Positions 47,774 through 57,471 of a DNA stretch of 64,000 nt are shown here, in pieces. This DNA comes from Sporosarcina cascadiensis (GTDB taxonomy: Bacteria > Bacillota > Bacilli > Bacillales_A > Planococcaceae). The stretch is from the NCBI RefSeq assembly GCF_009650995.1, contig NZ_WHVV01000008.1, positions 1-64,000 of the forward strand, written 5' to 3'. Each line of letters opens with the position of its first letter. Positions within the stretch are counted from its first letter, which is position 1. The position numbers were made by a program, and so were the translations under genes. The notes under the pieces are model-generated. The model was not told the origin of the DNA, ran no database searches, and worked only from the letters and a program-made list of their open reading frames with translations.

Positions 47774-47879
47774 TAATGAACATTCTACAACTATCTGGCT
47801 AGTTCATGGAATAAAAGACTAAAATCCGATTCAGGGAGAATCGGGGTAGAAAGTTACGCATAAGAAACGGGGTGTTAAA

Positions 47880-48110
47880 ATGAAGTTGTTACTTTGGATA
47901 ACAGTTGGTTTTATCGCAGTAGGTTTTTTGGCCCTTAATTCAATGAAAAAAAGCATGGAGGAAAGAGTTGCTATAGCAATCCAAAACAAGGACAGCATGG
48001 AAGGTAAACAGATATCAACTAAACCCGTTGTATGGTGGATATACGGAGCCGTTCTTTGGGGAATAGTAAGCATCTTTTTAATCATATGGTCTTTTTCTAT
48101 TTACACGTAA
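47880..48110 (+). CDS. Small two-helix membrane protein
   Basis: A 76-residue protein with membrane helices at about 2-20 and 51-72 joined by a charged loop. I do not recognise the family. ACGGGGTGTTAAA precedes the ATG, a weak ribosome site. Located between the siroheme operon and cysI, after the VOC gene. Confidence 0.55.
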   Translation: MKLLLWITVGFIAVGFLALNSMKKSMEERVAIAIQNKDSMEGKQISTKPVVWWIYGAVLWGIVSIFLIIWSFSIYT

Positions 48111-48129
48111 AATGGATTTTGGGAACAAA

Positions 48130-48166
48130 ATAAAGCCTCATGCCCGTAAAACTTCGCATGAGGCTC
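48130..48166. terminator. Terminator after cysI
   Basis: Stem AGCCTCATGC with complement, followed by TTTATTTTG on the minus strand. Confidence 0.82.
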
Positions 48167-48180
48167 ATTCGTATTTTTTA

Positions 48181-49902
48181 TTACACCTTATGAAAATTCG
48201 TTCCGTCTGTCGTCGCCGCAACAATTCCCGCACGTATGACAAAGTCCCCGAAATGCTCTCCCTGCTCCCTTTCCTTTGCATAACGGTTCAGGATCGGCCG
48301 TAATTCATCCAGTATTTCTTTCTCTCCGACATTCTCACGATAGATTTTGCTCAATCGTTCCCCTGCAAATCCGCCGCCTAAATACATATTGTACTTACCC
48401 GGGCCTTTGCCGATAAAGCCGATTTCCGCGAGCGCTGACCGTGCACAGCCATTCGGGCAGCCTGTCATGCGTGTAATGATTTCCTGATCACCAAGACCCG
48501 CTTCATCCAGCAGCCCTTCAAACTTCGTAATTAATGAAGGCAGATACCGCTCCGCTTCCGCCATAGCCAGACCGCATGTCGGCAATGATACACAAGCCAT
48601 CGAACTTCGGCGCAGTGCAGACTGTTCTGCCGGATTCTCCAATTGATATGTTTCAATAATTGCTTCAATTTCCTTTTTATTCGCAGATGTCACATCACCA
48701 AGCACCAAGTTTTGATTGGGGCTCAGCCGGAAATCTCCTGTATGGATTTCTGCAATTTTTCGAAGCGCCGTCATCAATTTATAACTATCTGTATCTCGCA
48801 CACGGCCGTTTTCAACGAAGAAGGTGTAATTCCAGCGATTATTCACCGCTTTTACCCAGCCATAGCGATCACCGTTATGATCAAAATGGTACGGCCGCAC
48901 CTCTTCTAGTTCCCATCCCAACCGGCTGTGCAGTTCTCCGGTCAGCCAGTCGAGACCTCTTGAATCGATTGTATACTTGAAACGCGCATACTTCCGCACA
49001 GAACGGTTACCGTAGTCACGCTGAATCATCATCAGCTGTTTTGCGACTTCCACTGTCTGCTCGGCCGGAATATAGCCAATCAAACGGCCTAGCTGCGGAT
49101 ACGTCTGTTCGTCGCCGTGCGCCATTCCCATCCCGCCGCCTACCGCTACGTTGAAGCCCGCCAGCTTTCCATCTTCCACTATAGCAATCAGACCGATGTC
49201 CTGTGAGAAGACATCCACATCATTCATCGGCGGAACAGCAATACCGATTTTAAATTTACGCGGCAAATACGTCGCGCCGTAAATAGGTTCCGTTTCTTCC
49301 GTGCTGTCGACTACTTTTTCACCGTCCAGCCAGATTTCATGGTAGGCATTCGTCTGCGGCAGCAAATCTTCGCTTAACTTTTTCGACCATTCATATACTT
49401 CTGCGTGGACCGGTGATTCATTGGGGTTCGGGCTGCACATCACGTTTCGATTAACGTCGCCACAGGCCGCAATGGAATCAAGCAGTGCATCATTCATTTC
49501 CTGGATATTCTTCTTCATATTCCATTTCAGAATTCCGTGCATCTGGAATGCCTGGCGTGTAGTCAGTTTCAGCGTTCCGTTGCCGTATTTATGTGCGAGT
49601 TCGTCCATCACCAGCCACTGTTTCGGAGTTGCAAATCCGGCGGGTGTCCGCACACGGATCATAAACTGATACGCGGGTTCTAGCTTCTGTCTTTGGCGTT
49701 CGTTCCGTAAATCCCGGTCATCCTGCAGATAACTGCCGTGAAACTTCATCAGACGGTTATCGTCGTCGGGGATCCCTGCACTGAGAGAATCTTTCATCGT
49801 ATTAATCAGATTCCCGCGCAGATAATCACTCTCGATTTTTATTTCTTCCACATCACTTGGCGGACCATCTTTTATATGAACTGATTTTGTTGTTGACGTC
49901 AT
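48181..49902 (-). CDS. cysI: Sulfite reductase hemoprotein, beta subunit
   Basis: A 573-residue siroheme and [4Fe-4S] protein that reduces sulfite to sulfide. The duplicated ferredoxin-like and siroheme-binding repeats are intact. The cluster cysteines are in CVSLPTCG and TGCPNGC, the usual C-X5-C plus C-X3-C arrangement. Its siroheme comes from sumT-ylnF-sirB, which converge on it. It lies 23 nt after cysJ in one operon. Confidence 0.96.
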   Translation of the reverse strand: MTSTTKSVHIKDGPPSDVEEIKIESDYLRGNLINTMKDSLSAGIPDDDNRLMKFHGSYLQDDRDLRNERQRQKLEPAYQFMIRVRTPAGFATPKQWLVMDELAHKYGNGTLKLTTRQAFQMHGILKWNMKKNIQEMNDALLDSIAACGDVNRNVMCSPNPNESPVHAEVYEWSKKLSEDLLPQTNAYHEIWLDGEKVVDSTEETEPIYGATYLPRKFKIGIAVPPMNDVDVFSQDIGLIAIVEDGKLAGFNVAVGGGMGMAHGDEQTYPQLGRLIGYIPAEQTVEVAKQLMMIQRDYGNRSVRKYARFKYTIDSRGLDWLTGELHSRLGWELEEVRPYHFDHNGDRYGWVKAVNNRWNYTFFVENGRVRDTDSYKLMTALRKIAEIHTGDFRLSPNQNLVLGDVTSANKKEIEAIIETYQLENPAEQSALRRSSMACVSLPTCGLAMAEAERYLPSLITKFEGLLDEAGLGDQEIITRMTGCPNGCARSALAEIGFIGKGPGKYNMYLGGGFAGERLSKIYRENVGEKEILDELRPILNRYAKEREQGEHFGDFVIRAGIVAATTDGTNFHKV

Positions 49903-49925
49903 GCCTCATTCCCCCTTCAGAAAGT

Positions 49926-51755
49926 TTAGTACACATCGCGCTGATAGCGTTTTTCCTGGATCAGCCGCGTTATAAATTGCTCCGCTTCTTCCGGCGACTT
50001 GCCGCCCTCTTGCTGAAGTATTTCCAGCAGCGCATGATGAACGTCTTTCGCCATATTCTGCTCGTCGCCGCAGACATAGACCGATGCGCCTTCTTCTATC
50101 CACTGGTACAATTCCTTGCTTGATTCTTTCATTCGATGCTGAACATATACTTTTTCAGCTGAATCACGGGAAAATGCCACGTCCAAGCGTGTCAGCACGC
50201 CATCTTTCACGTAATTCTGCCATTCCGTCTGATAATAAAAATCCGTTACGTAATGCTGGTCTCCGAAAAACAGCCAGGACTTCCCTTCTGCACCCGTTTC
50301 GCTTCGTTCCTCAATAAATGAACGGAAAGGGGCGATGCCTGTGCCGGGTCCAATCATTATAATCGGAGTTCGGGGATTTTCAGGCAGCCGGAAGTTATCA
50401 TTTTTGTGTATATAGATGGGCAGCTTATCGCCGGGCTCTATATTTTCTGCACATTGGACCGAGCATACTCCCTGTCTGATCCGGCCATGTGCTTCATACC
50501 TTACAGTCCCAATCGTCAGATGCACTTCATCCGGATTGGCCTGAAAGCTGCTGGCAATCGAATAAAGGCGTGCAGGCAATTTCCGCAGTATGCTGACTAA
50601 CTGCTGTTCGTTCGCAGATATCGGCCCGAAATCTTTGAGAGCATCCAACAGATCTCGGCCTTCCGCATAGTTGCGCAGATCCCCTGACTGATCTGCATGC
50701 AAAAGACTTTTCAGTTGTTCCGATTCAGAGTAATGCGACAATTTTTCAAGCAGCGGTTTCGTCAGCACAGTAATTTCAAAGTGATTCTGCAAGGCAACGC
50801 GAAGTGCCCGCCGTTCCCCCTGCGCATTGATTTCCACTGTTTCATCCGCGTTCCAATTTCCTGACTTAATAATCTCATCAATTAACTCGGAATTGTTTTC
50901 AGGAAAAATTCCTACACTGTCGCCCGGCTTATATTCGAGTCCCGAACCTTCCAGCGATAATTCCAAATGTCTGGTTTCTTTATTTGAACCGCGTCCGTTT
51001 AAGTTTATATTTTCAAGTACTTCCGCACGGAAAGGATTGGTCCGTGAGTATTGTGTTGAGGAAACAGTTTCAGCCGCCAGACCGGCTGCTGCAGACTGTC
51101 CCCCCGTATGAATTTGCAGAGCAACCTCGACCGCCGCCAGCCATTGTGCAGCGGGCTCATCATAATCTAAATCACAATCGACACGCGGCGCCAGCGGTTT
51201 CGCACCCAGCTCCGCCAGTTTCTGATCGAAATCCGCACCGGTCTTACAGAAAAATTCATATGAGCTGTCCCCGAGTGCCAATACGGAATACTGAAGATGA
51301 TCAAGTTTCGGCGCTCTGCGGCCATGCAGAAATTCATAGAATGGCAGCGCGGTATCAGGAGGATCACCTTCGCCGTGTGTACTGACGACTAACAGCAGAT
51401 GCTCAATTTTCTTTAGATTATTTGGCTTGAAGTCACTCATTGACTGGAGTGTTACTTCAAAGGACTGCTTTTTTAATGTAGACGCAGCCTGCTCCGCAAT
51501 CCCCTGTCCGTTGCCTGTTTGGGAGCCAAAAAGTATGGTCACTTCTTTGACTGCAGCCGGCACTTCGATTACCGGACGTTCCAATACAGCGACCGTAGTA
51601 CCGGCTGACTCTGAAACCGGATTTGATGCAGAGCTGACCGCTGTCAAATAGCCGCTCAGCCAGCTTTGCTGTGTTACTGTAATGCTCGGCAGCAGACGGT
51701 TCAGCAACTCCACCTGTTCCTCACTAAAAGGACTGTTCGTTACTTGTAACGCCAC
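49926..51755 (-). CDS. cysJ: Sulfite reductase flavoprotein, alpha subunit
   Basis: A 609-residue diflavin reductase that passes electrons from NADPH to CysI. The flavodoxin domain (about 70-210; LFGSQTGNGQGIA, STHGEGDPPD) is followed by the FAD part (RLYSIASS, GVCSVQ) and the NADPH part (IGPGTGIAPFRSF, VYVCGDEQNMAKDV). The start is GTG, 8 nt after GAGGG. A promoter lies about 105 bp upstream. Confidence 0.96.
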   Translation of the reverse strand: MALQVTNSPFSEEQVELLNRLLPSITVTQQSWLSGYLTAVSSASNPVSESAGTTVAVLERPVIEVPAAVKEVTILFGSQTGNGQGIAEQAASTLKKQSFEVTLQSMSDFKPNNLKKIEHLLLVVSTHGEGDPPDTALPFYEFLHGRRAPKLDHLQYSVLALGDSSYEFFCKTGADFDQKLAELGAKPLAPRVDCDLDYDEPAAQWLAAVEVALQIHTGGQSAAAGLAAETVSSTQYSRTNPFRAEVLENINLNGRGSNKETRHLELSLEGSGLEYKPGDSVGIFPENNSELIDEIIKSGNWNADETVEINAQGERRALRVALQNHFEITVLTKPLLEKLSHYSESEQLKSLLHADQSGDLRNYAEGRDLLDALKDFGPISANEQQLVSILRKLPARLYSIASSFQANPDEVHLTIGTVRYEAHGRIRQGVCSVQCAENIEPGDKLPIYIHKNDNFRLPENPRTPIIMIGPGTGIAPFRSFIEERSETGAEGKSWLFFGDQHYVTDFYYQTEWQNYVKDGVLTRLDVAFSRDSAEKVYVQHRMKESSKELYQWIEEGASVYVCGDEQNMAKDVHHALLEILQQEGGKSPEEAEQFITRLIQEKRYQRDVY

Positions 51756-51856
51756 ATTTATCACCCTCACTTACTAATTTAGTATTCTCTTTTGTCACCG
51801 TTTCATCGACAGCAGCCAAACTGGCTATGATGACAACTATTGTAAAAGATGATTTC

Positions 51857-51885
51857 ATTGTATTATGATTATTCCTATTAGTCAA
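51857..51885 (-). promoter_or_regulatory. Promoter of cysJI
   Basis: On the minus strand TTGACT (51880-51885), 17 bp, TACAAT (51857-51862), close to the sigma-A consensus. The spacer contains AATAGGAATAAT, which might bind a sulfur regulator such as CymR; that is only a guess. Confidence 0.7.
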
Positions 51886-51949
51886 GTAGGTTTTAGATGT
51901 ATTATGATTTTTCTGAAAAAAATATATGAGGTGTTGATAGATTAGAAGG

Positions 51950-52096
51950 AATGGCGCGGTGAGCAGCGGCTATGGCTCGCTTATCGGCTAGTTTGGAGCG
52001 GTACTGCGGTGTTTTCGTTCGTTGACTTTCATTTTTCGTTCGTTGCCGCCGCTTTTTCGTGCGGTCCGGTGACTTTTTGGCGCGCGGCAGCGGCAG
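51950..52096 (+). repeat. 21-bp phased repeat array 3
   Basis: Seven units begin at 51950, 51971, 51992, 52013, 52034, 52055 and 52076, exactly 21 bp apart. The first nine bases follow (A/T)(A/T)T(G/C)G(N)(N)CG: AATGGCGCG, TATGGCTCG, TTTGGAGCG, TTTCGTTCG twice, TTTCGTGCG and TTTGGCGCG. The frame that reads these as heptapeptides contains stop codons, so the array is not coding. It sits between divergent cysJ and the DUF2157 gene. Confidence 0.85.
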
Positions 52097-52239
52097 CGTA
52101 GATAAAGTCCGATGCCGAAGATCGTGTCCCGTTACTAATTATTTAATTGTAGATTTCAGAAAAATAAGCGATACTATGGTTGTAACTTCATATGATATAT
52201 TACGTCTCATGAGTAACTAATTGAGAGGAGGCAGTTGAA

Positions 52240-53313
52240 GTGAAGAGAAAAATCAGCAAGCCAGAGTACGCATTTCTGAAAAAAGAATTCACTTTTCTCG
52301 AGCAGCAAGGTAAGCTCGATTCAAAGAACGCACAGGACCTCCTGGCACTTTATGAACCAAAAGGTGCGGCAAATTTTGTACGCTTACTGCTTGTCTTCGG
52401 GGCTATATTAGTAGGAGCAGGAATACTGAGCTTCATCGCGGGCAATTGGAACGCTCTTACTCCATATGCTAAGTTCGGATTAATTCTCATCAGCTTTATA
52501 TTGTCTTACATTGCAGGCTATAAATTAGAACAAAATTACGAAAAGACTTCCCGCAGTATGTATTACATCGGGGCAGCTATTTATGGTGCCGGGATATTTT
52601 TGATCGGTCAAAGCTTTCATTTGGACCATGCCGTCTATACAGATTTTCTCTTATGGGCAGTCGGTATCCTGCCGCTTGCGTATTATTTGAAAGACCAGCT
52701 GCTCGCCGTATTTGCCAGTGTCTTTTTAATTATTTATAGCTTTACAGCTTTTGAAACAGGCGGATTCGGTCCTTACTGGCTGCTCTTGCTGCTGCCTATA
52801 CTGTTTTGGATGAACGAGAAAAGATTGGGCAGAAAAGGATCCATTTTTGTTATGTTAGTCTTGCTGACAACAGCGTTTATCGTCAATTCGCTGGAAGTTT
52901 GGCATGTTGATGAATGGATTTCCATGTTGATCATCTTTGCAGTAGGGCTGTTGCTGGCTCTCTTCCCCGTCAGGCATTATGCGGCCGAGTCATCATGGGT
53001 CGGCTCTGTCTTGTTTGGCGCAACCGGCATCATGCTGACTTTCCCGTTTTCCTGGAGAGAGCTGCCGCTTGAAAATATTGCACCTTACCTCTTCACCGCT
53101 TTATTCATTGTTCTATTAATTTATTTCCTTAGAAAAGACAGCTTGCCGGCAATTTTGATTACTTGTGCATTAATCTACCGGTATTATGCAGATATTACGT
53201 ATGATTTCATGCCGAAATCCTTATTCTTCATCGTTGGCGGATTACTGCTGATCGGGTTTGGATTCTGGTTTGAAAAATCGAGACGGGAGACGGTGAAACG
53301 TTATGAAGAATAA
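52240..53313 (+). CDS. DUF2157 multi-pass membrane protein
   Basis: A 357-residue protein with a soluble head of about 45 residues and about ten to eleven membrane helices. The head plus LLVFGAILVGAGILSFIAGNW is the DUF2157 signature. Function unknown. GTG start after GAGAGGAGG. It overlaps the next gene by 11 nt; this DUF2157 plus GDYXXLXY pairing recurs in bacteria and suggests a joint role in the membrane. Confidence 0.85.
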   Translation: MKRKISKPEYAFLKKEFTFLEQQGKLDSKNAQDLLALYEPKGAANFVRLLLVFGAILVGAGILSFIAGNWNALTPYAKFGLILISFILSYIAGYKLEQNYEKTSRSMYYIGAAIYGAGIFLIGQSFHLDHAVYTDFLLWAVGILPLAYYLKDQLLAVFASVFLIIYSFTAFETGGFGPYWLLLLLPILFWMNEKRLGRKGSIFVMLVLLTTAFIVNSLEVWHVDEWISMLIIFAVGLLLALFPVRHYAAESSWVGSVLFGATGIMLTFPFSWRELPLENIAPYLFTALFIVLLIYFLRKDSLPAILITCALIYRYYADITYDFMPKSLFFIVGGLLLIGFGFWFEKSRRETVKRYEE

Positions 53314-53839
53314 ACGAAACTTATTCCTCATCACTTTGATCATTCCCATTCTATTTTTGTTATCTATGACATGGAAACCTTTGTGGACGCTGAATGCCGG
53401 TACAACAGTCGTGCTTGAAACCATTCCGGTTGATCCGCGGGATATTCTATATGGTGATTACGTCCGTCTGCAGTTTGCTGTGGAAGAGTTTAAAGAAGAC
53501 GTTATCGAACCGGCACTGCTGAAGGATTTGAAAACGCAGTCGTACGGAAAGGTTACCGTCTATGCGGTACTGCAGCAAGAAGGCGACGTATATGGATTGA
53601 AATCGGTAACTGCGGTTAAGCCGGGCGGAGGTGTGTTCTTAAAAGGACAGATGTACCGATACGGCGGCAGCATAAACGGTGCGGAAACCATCTACTACGC
53701 CGACTTCCTTCCTGACCGCTTCTACGTACCGGAAAACACAGGCGGGCAGCTCGAAGACCTGTCGCGACAAGGCAGCCTTATCGCCAAAATGAAAGTATAT
53801 AATGGCTACAGCATACTCCAGGATATCCAGCCCAAATAA
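53303..53839 (+). CDS. GDYXXLXY domain protein
   Basis: A 178-residue membrane-anchored protein: an N-terminal helix (residues 7-24), then an extracytoplasmic domain with the namesake motif GDYVRLQF near residue 50. Function unknown. Its start lies inside the DUF2157 gene, so the two are translationally coupled. A terminator follows. Confidence 0.85.
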   Translation: MKNKRNLFLITLIIPILFLLSMTWKPLWTLNAGTTVVLETIPVDPRDILYGDYVRLQFAVEEFKEDVIEPALLKDLKTQSYGKVTVYAVLQQEGDVYGLKSVTAVKPGGGVFLKGQMYRYGGSINGAETIYYADFLPDRFYVPENTGGQLEDLSRQGSLIAKMKVYNGYSILQDIQPK

Positions 53840-53868
53840 AACTGTTGCCCATGCGGCAGCAGTTTTTA
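53837..53868 (+). terminator. Terminator after GDYXXLXY gene
   Basis: Stem AAACTGTTGCC/GGCAGCAGTTT followed by T. Confidence 0.85.
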
Positions 53869-54068
53869 TGAATATATTCAAACTGCATACCCTCCTTTTT
53901 CCCTTACAGCAAACTAACGGTTCATTTCCAACAGATGAAATCGCTGGCTTGCTAGGTATTTTCTCACGATGTAATTAATTTGTAACTATTTTTTCAGTTT
54001 ATATACTGTTCAAAACTACTATTATTCATTATACTTTGGTTATCTATTAAAAGGAGCTGGAGCCGACC

Positions 54069-55802
54069 TTGAAGCCTATGTCTAAATTAGCATCTAAGAT
54101 ACTAGTCGCTATCCTCTTTGTCACGGCAATCGCTGCAGGAGTCACATGGAACTATTTACAGGGAGCCGGAGGACAGGAAGTCTCTTTTGCGGAGATGGAA
54201 AAACTGATTGCCAGTCAATCAGGAAATGCTCTGTTGCTGAATGAATCAGCTGACGGCAAGTTGTCTGTAACGATCGACAATAAAACATATCTCACAATGG
54301 TGCGTCCACAAAGTACGTTAGTGGATGATCTTGTGCAGAAGTACAATATATCATATCAGTATGCAACTGCCGGTTCTGCAGGTGGATGGATTATCGGCGG
54401 ATTGGTGCTCGCTGCCCTTCTGACATTGTTCATCTTGCATAAAAAGGGCAAGCTGAGTATCGGTGCTTCGGGCATGAAAAATCAAGCTTCAAAAACTACA
54501 CCTCTGCCTGATATCACACTGGACGATATCGGGGGGCTTCCTCAGGAAATGAAGGACGAAATCCTGCAGACGCTGGAGATTTTCAAACATCCGGAAGACG
54601 CCAAGGAAATGGGTATCTCTATGCCTAAAGGAATCTTGCTGTACGGACCTCCGGGAACAGGGAAAACCTTGCTGGCTCAGGCTATGGCAAAAGAAATCGG
54701 CGCTACCTTCTATTCTTCTAGCGGTGCAGCTTTCACTGAATTATTCGTCGGTGTCGGGGCTTCCCGCGTGCGTACACTTTTTCAAAATGCCCGCAAACAG
54801 AGCCCGGCTGTTATTTTTATTGACGAAGTAGATGCTCTGGCAGGAAAACGGAAAGAACATGGCGGCGATGAAGCCGAGAAAACATTGACGGAGCTTCTCG
54901 TTCAACTAGACGGGGGCAACGACAATGACGGCGTGCTGTTCATCGCAGCTACAAATAGAAAAGACATGCTTGACGATGCGTTCTTGCGTCCCGGCCGGAT
55001 TGATTTCACTTTCAACGTGCAATTGCCAGATACAAAAGGCCGCCGGGAAATCATCAATATTCATACAAAAGGCAAGACGCTGGCACCAAATGTCGCTGCT
55101 TCTTTAGACAATTTGGCAGACAGCACAACGGGTTTCTCCGGTGCGGAAATCAGCGGTTTATTTGAAACTGCGAGCCGCCGCGCAATCCGGGAAGGACGTA
55201 AATTAATTGAAAAGCACGATCTCGACTTCGCAATTGACCGGACGATTCTTGGAAATACGGCACGCACATTGAACGATGCAGAGACGAAACGCCGGGTTGC
55301 CATCCATGAATCAGGACACGCGATCATTGCGGCTTTGACCAAGCCGGGTTCTGTCAGAAAAGCAACGATTATTCCACGCGGCCAGGCACTTGGATATGTA
55401 GCACCGATTCAAAAGGAACTGCATTTATCGACGGCAAGCGAGTTGCTCGATCAGGTCAGCATGATTTTAGCCGGCGGTATCGCGGAACGCATATACTTGG
55501 GTGAGCACAGTATCGGTGTCGGCGGTGACGTCGAGCAGGCGAAAGATATTTTGAACCGCATGGTCGATACCGGACTTTTCCAAGATGGTTTCTCTCTGAT
55601 CTTCAATAAAGCCGAAAAAGAAGAACGCATGCGCATGCTATTTGATCAAGCAGCTCAGAAGACTGAAGCTCTAATTACGGAAAACGCCTACCAATTTGAA
55701 CTGCTTGTCAATGAACTGTACAAAGAAGAGACACTCGAAGGTGATGAAGTTCAGCGAATTGTTGAGCTGCCGACTCCAAAAGATGCATTAGTCTTTGTAT
55801 AA
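54069..55802 (+). CDS. FtsH-like membrane AAA+ metalloprotease
   Basis: A 577-residue FtsH-family protease. Helices at about 10-26 and 105-123 enclose a short extracytoplasmic domain. The AAA domain has Walker A GPPGTGKT (193-200), Walker B VIFIDEVDA and pore loop FVGVGASR; the protease part has the zinc motif HESGH (413-417) with third ligand D487 in GGDVEQAKD. It is shorter than housekeeping FtsH and not near hpt/tilS, so it is probably a second paralogue. A TTG start 6 nt after GGAG is chosen; ATG three codons on is possible. Confidence 0.88.
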   Translation: MKPMSKLASKILVAILFVTAIAAGVTWNYLQGAGGQEVSFAEMEKLIASQSGNALLLNESADGKLSVTIDNKTYLTMVRPQSTLVDDLVQKYNISYQYATAGSAGGWIIGGLVLAALLTLFILHKKGKLSIGASGMKNQASKTTPLPDITLDDIGGLPQEMKDEILQTLEIFKHPEDAKEMGISMPKGILLYGPPGTGKTLLAQAMAKEIGATFYSSSGAAFTELFVGVGASRVRTLFQNARKQSPAVIFIDEVDALAGKRKEHGGDEAEKTLTELLVQLDGGNDNDGVLFIAATNRKDMLDDAFLRPGRIDFTFNVQLPDTKGRREIINIHTKGKTLAPNVAASLDNLADSTTGFSGAEISGLFETASRRAIREGRKLIEKHDLDFAIDRTILGNTARTLNDAETKRRVAIHESGHAIIAALTKPGSVRKATIIPRGQALGYVAPIQKELHLSTASELLDQVSMILAGGIAERIYLGEHSIGVGGDVEQAKDILNRMVDTGLFQDGFSLIFNKAEKEERMRMLFDQAAQKTEALITENAYQFELLVNELYKEETLEGDEVQRIVELPTPKDALVFV

Positions 55803-56138
55803 ACAGCAACAGAGGTTTATCATACAACCAGTTCAGTACACTGGCACAATACTAAAATAAGCACAAAAAGAGTCTCTATTCTCATATGGGAATAAGACTC
55901 TTTTTCTATATATTTCACCTAAGCCGGCATCTGCCTCTAAAGTTCTGACCATTTAAGATTGAATATTTTGCCTCATGCGTTTTCCCAAGTTTCACATACG
56001 AGCCGCCATAGGAAAATGAATTGGTTAACAACCCCTGCATGTTATGATAGTGAGGTAAACCAAAAATTTTCAGCGGACAGAGGGAAAACTAGTCTCGGAG
56101 CCGCAAATCAGATATATGAAAAGAGGAGGAATTATAAG
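55803..56138 (+). other. Gap with terminator and promoter before gloB
   Basis: Holds the FtsH-gene terminator (below) and a promoter-like pair TTGGTT (56021-56026), 16 bp, TATGAT (56043-56048). No further gene is seen. Confidence 0.5.
55865..55905. terminator. Terminator after the FtsH-like gene
   Basis: Stem AAAAAGAGTCT with inner ATTC repeats around CATATG and complement; T-run follows. Confidence 0.9.
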
Positions 56139-56840
56139 TTGATTATTCATTCAATCAAAGCCTTTGCTGATAATTACATATGGTGCATTCAAGAAGGGAC
56201 AGAGGCAGTTGTGGTTGATCCGGGCACAGCGAATGGTGTCCTTGATTACCTCGAAGAAAAGCAGCTTCGCTTGGCGGCCATTCTTTTAACGCATAAGCAT
56301 GAAGACCATACCGGCGGAGTTGTGGAGATTATGGCGAGACATCCCGAAAGTCAGATTTATGGACCGAAAGAGACGGAGGCCTTGGCGAATCGCATTGTAA
56401 AGGAAGGGAACACTTTTAACTTGTTGGGCCAAACTATTCAAGTCTCCGAAACCGGGGGGCATACACATGGCCATATCAGTTTTTTAATGGGAAATAATCT
56501 CTTTTGCGGTGATGCCTTATTTTCAGGAGGATGCGGTCGAGTTTTTACCGGTGATTACGAAGCTCAATATGAAACCTTGCAGAAATTCAAACACTTAGAT
56601 GATGATATAATCATTTATCCTGGCCACGAGTATACCGAAACTAATTTACGTTTTGCACACGATATGCAGCCGGATAATGAAAAGATTTTCAAGGTATTGG
56701 AAGAAGTCCGTGAATTGCGTGCAAAAGGAGAACCGACACTTCCGACAACGATCGGCAGGGAGAAGGAAATTAACCTCTTTCTGCAAGTGGATACATTGGA
56801 TGACTTTATCGAATTGCGCAACGCCCGTGATGACTTCTAA
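56139..56840 (+). CDS. gloB: Hydroxyacylglutathione hydrolase-like (glyoxalase II)
   Basis: A 233-residue metallo-beta-lactamase-fold hydrolase. The dinuclear metal motif THKHEDH has H52, H54, D56 and H57; further ligands are in GGHTHGH, GDALFSGGCGR and YPGHEYT, and the C-terminal glyoxalase II helix domain is present. It would split a thiol ester of lactate. Start is TTG after GAGGAGGA. Bacillales use bacillithiol rather than glutathione, so the true thiol is open. A glyoxalase I-like gene follows 167 nt on. Confidence 0.85.
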   Translation: MIIHSIKAFADNYIWCIQEGTEAVVVDPGTANGVLDYLEEKQLRLAAILLTHKHEDHTGGVVEIMARHPESQIYGPKETEALANRIVKEGNTFNLLGQTIQVSETGGHTHGHISFLMGNNLFCGDALFSGGCGRVFTGDYEAQYETLQKFKHLDDDIIIYPGHEYTETNLRFAHDMQPDNEKIFKVLEEVRELRAKGEPTLPTTIGREKEINLFLQVDTLDDFIELRNARDDF

Positions 56841-57007
56841 AGGGATTGGAGTCGGAGTGAAGAAAAGGAATTCAAAACAATTACTGGGTTAATTTCCGCC
56901 TAGTAAACTCCATTTCAAATAGCGATGAACTTTAATAAATCGAATCAAATGTACTTATATAGTATCTATGATAAGATGAAATCAATAAAATTACGGAGGT
57001 TGGTAAA

Positions 57008-57388
57008 ATGGACCAAGTGCTCGTTGAAATTTGTTTACGTGTTAGAGATATTGATGCTACTTTAGATTTTTATACTGAGCTTTTTGATTTTGAGGTAGCC
57101 AATCGCAGAGAATTCCCTGAAGATAAATTTGATTTAATCTATCTAAATTCACCAGGTTCTTCCGTACAAATAGAACTTACTTATAATTATGATGCAGATC
57201 CATATGTTATAGGAGATGGTTTCAGTCATTTAGGTATAACAGTAAATGATTTAGAAGAAATGCACAAGATTTGTAAAGCTTCTTCTTATGAAACAGGTGA
57301 ATTGAGAGGACTTTCTGGTGAAACACCTTCTTACTTCTTTGTTACTGACCCTGACGGCTATAGAATCGAAGTAAAGCGTAAAAACTAA
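57008..57388 (+). CDS. Glyoxalase I-like VOC protein
   Basis: A 126-residue VOC protein close to lactoylglutathione lyase in length and order. Metal-ligand positions by E. coli GlxI numbering are E7 (His5 in E. coli), E56, H74 and E121; the first ligand is therefore changed from His to Glu. ELTYNYDADPY and TDPDGYRIEV are typical. It probably pairs with the upstream gloB in methylglyoxal removal. ACGGAGG precedes the ATG. Confidence 0.82.
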   Translation: MDQVLVEICLRVRDIDATLDFYTELFDFEVANRREFPEDKFDLIYLNSPGSSVQIELTYNYDADPYVIGDGFSHLGITVNDLEEMHKICKASSYETGELRGLSGETPSYFFVTDPDGYRIEVKRKN

Positions 57389-57423
57389 AACGTTTTAAAT
57401 ACAAAATTAATTGTAAAAAGACT

Positions 57424-57470
57424 TAACCCTCGACCCTCCAATTACAAAATGGAGAAACGAGGGTTAGGCT
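57424..57470. terminator. Terminator between VOC gene and P450 remnant
   Basis: Stem TAACCCTCG/CGAGGGTTA with inner CTCCA/TGGAG; T-rich on both sides. Confidence 0.82.
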
Positions 57471-57471
57471 T

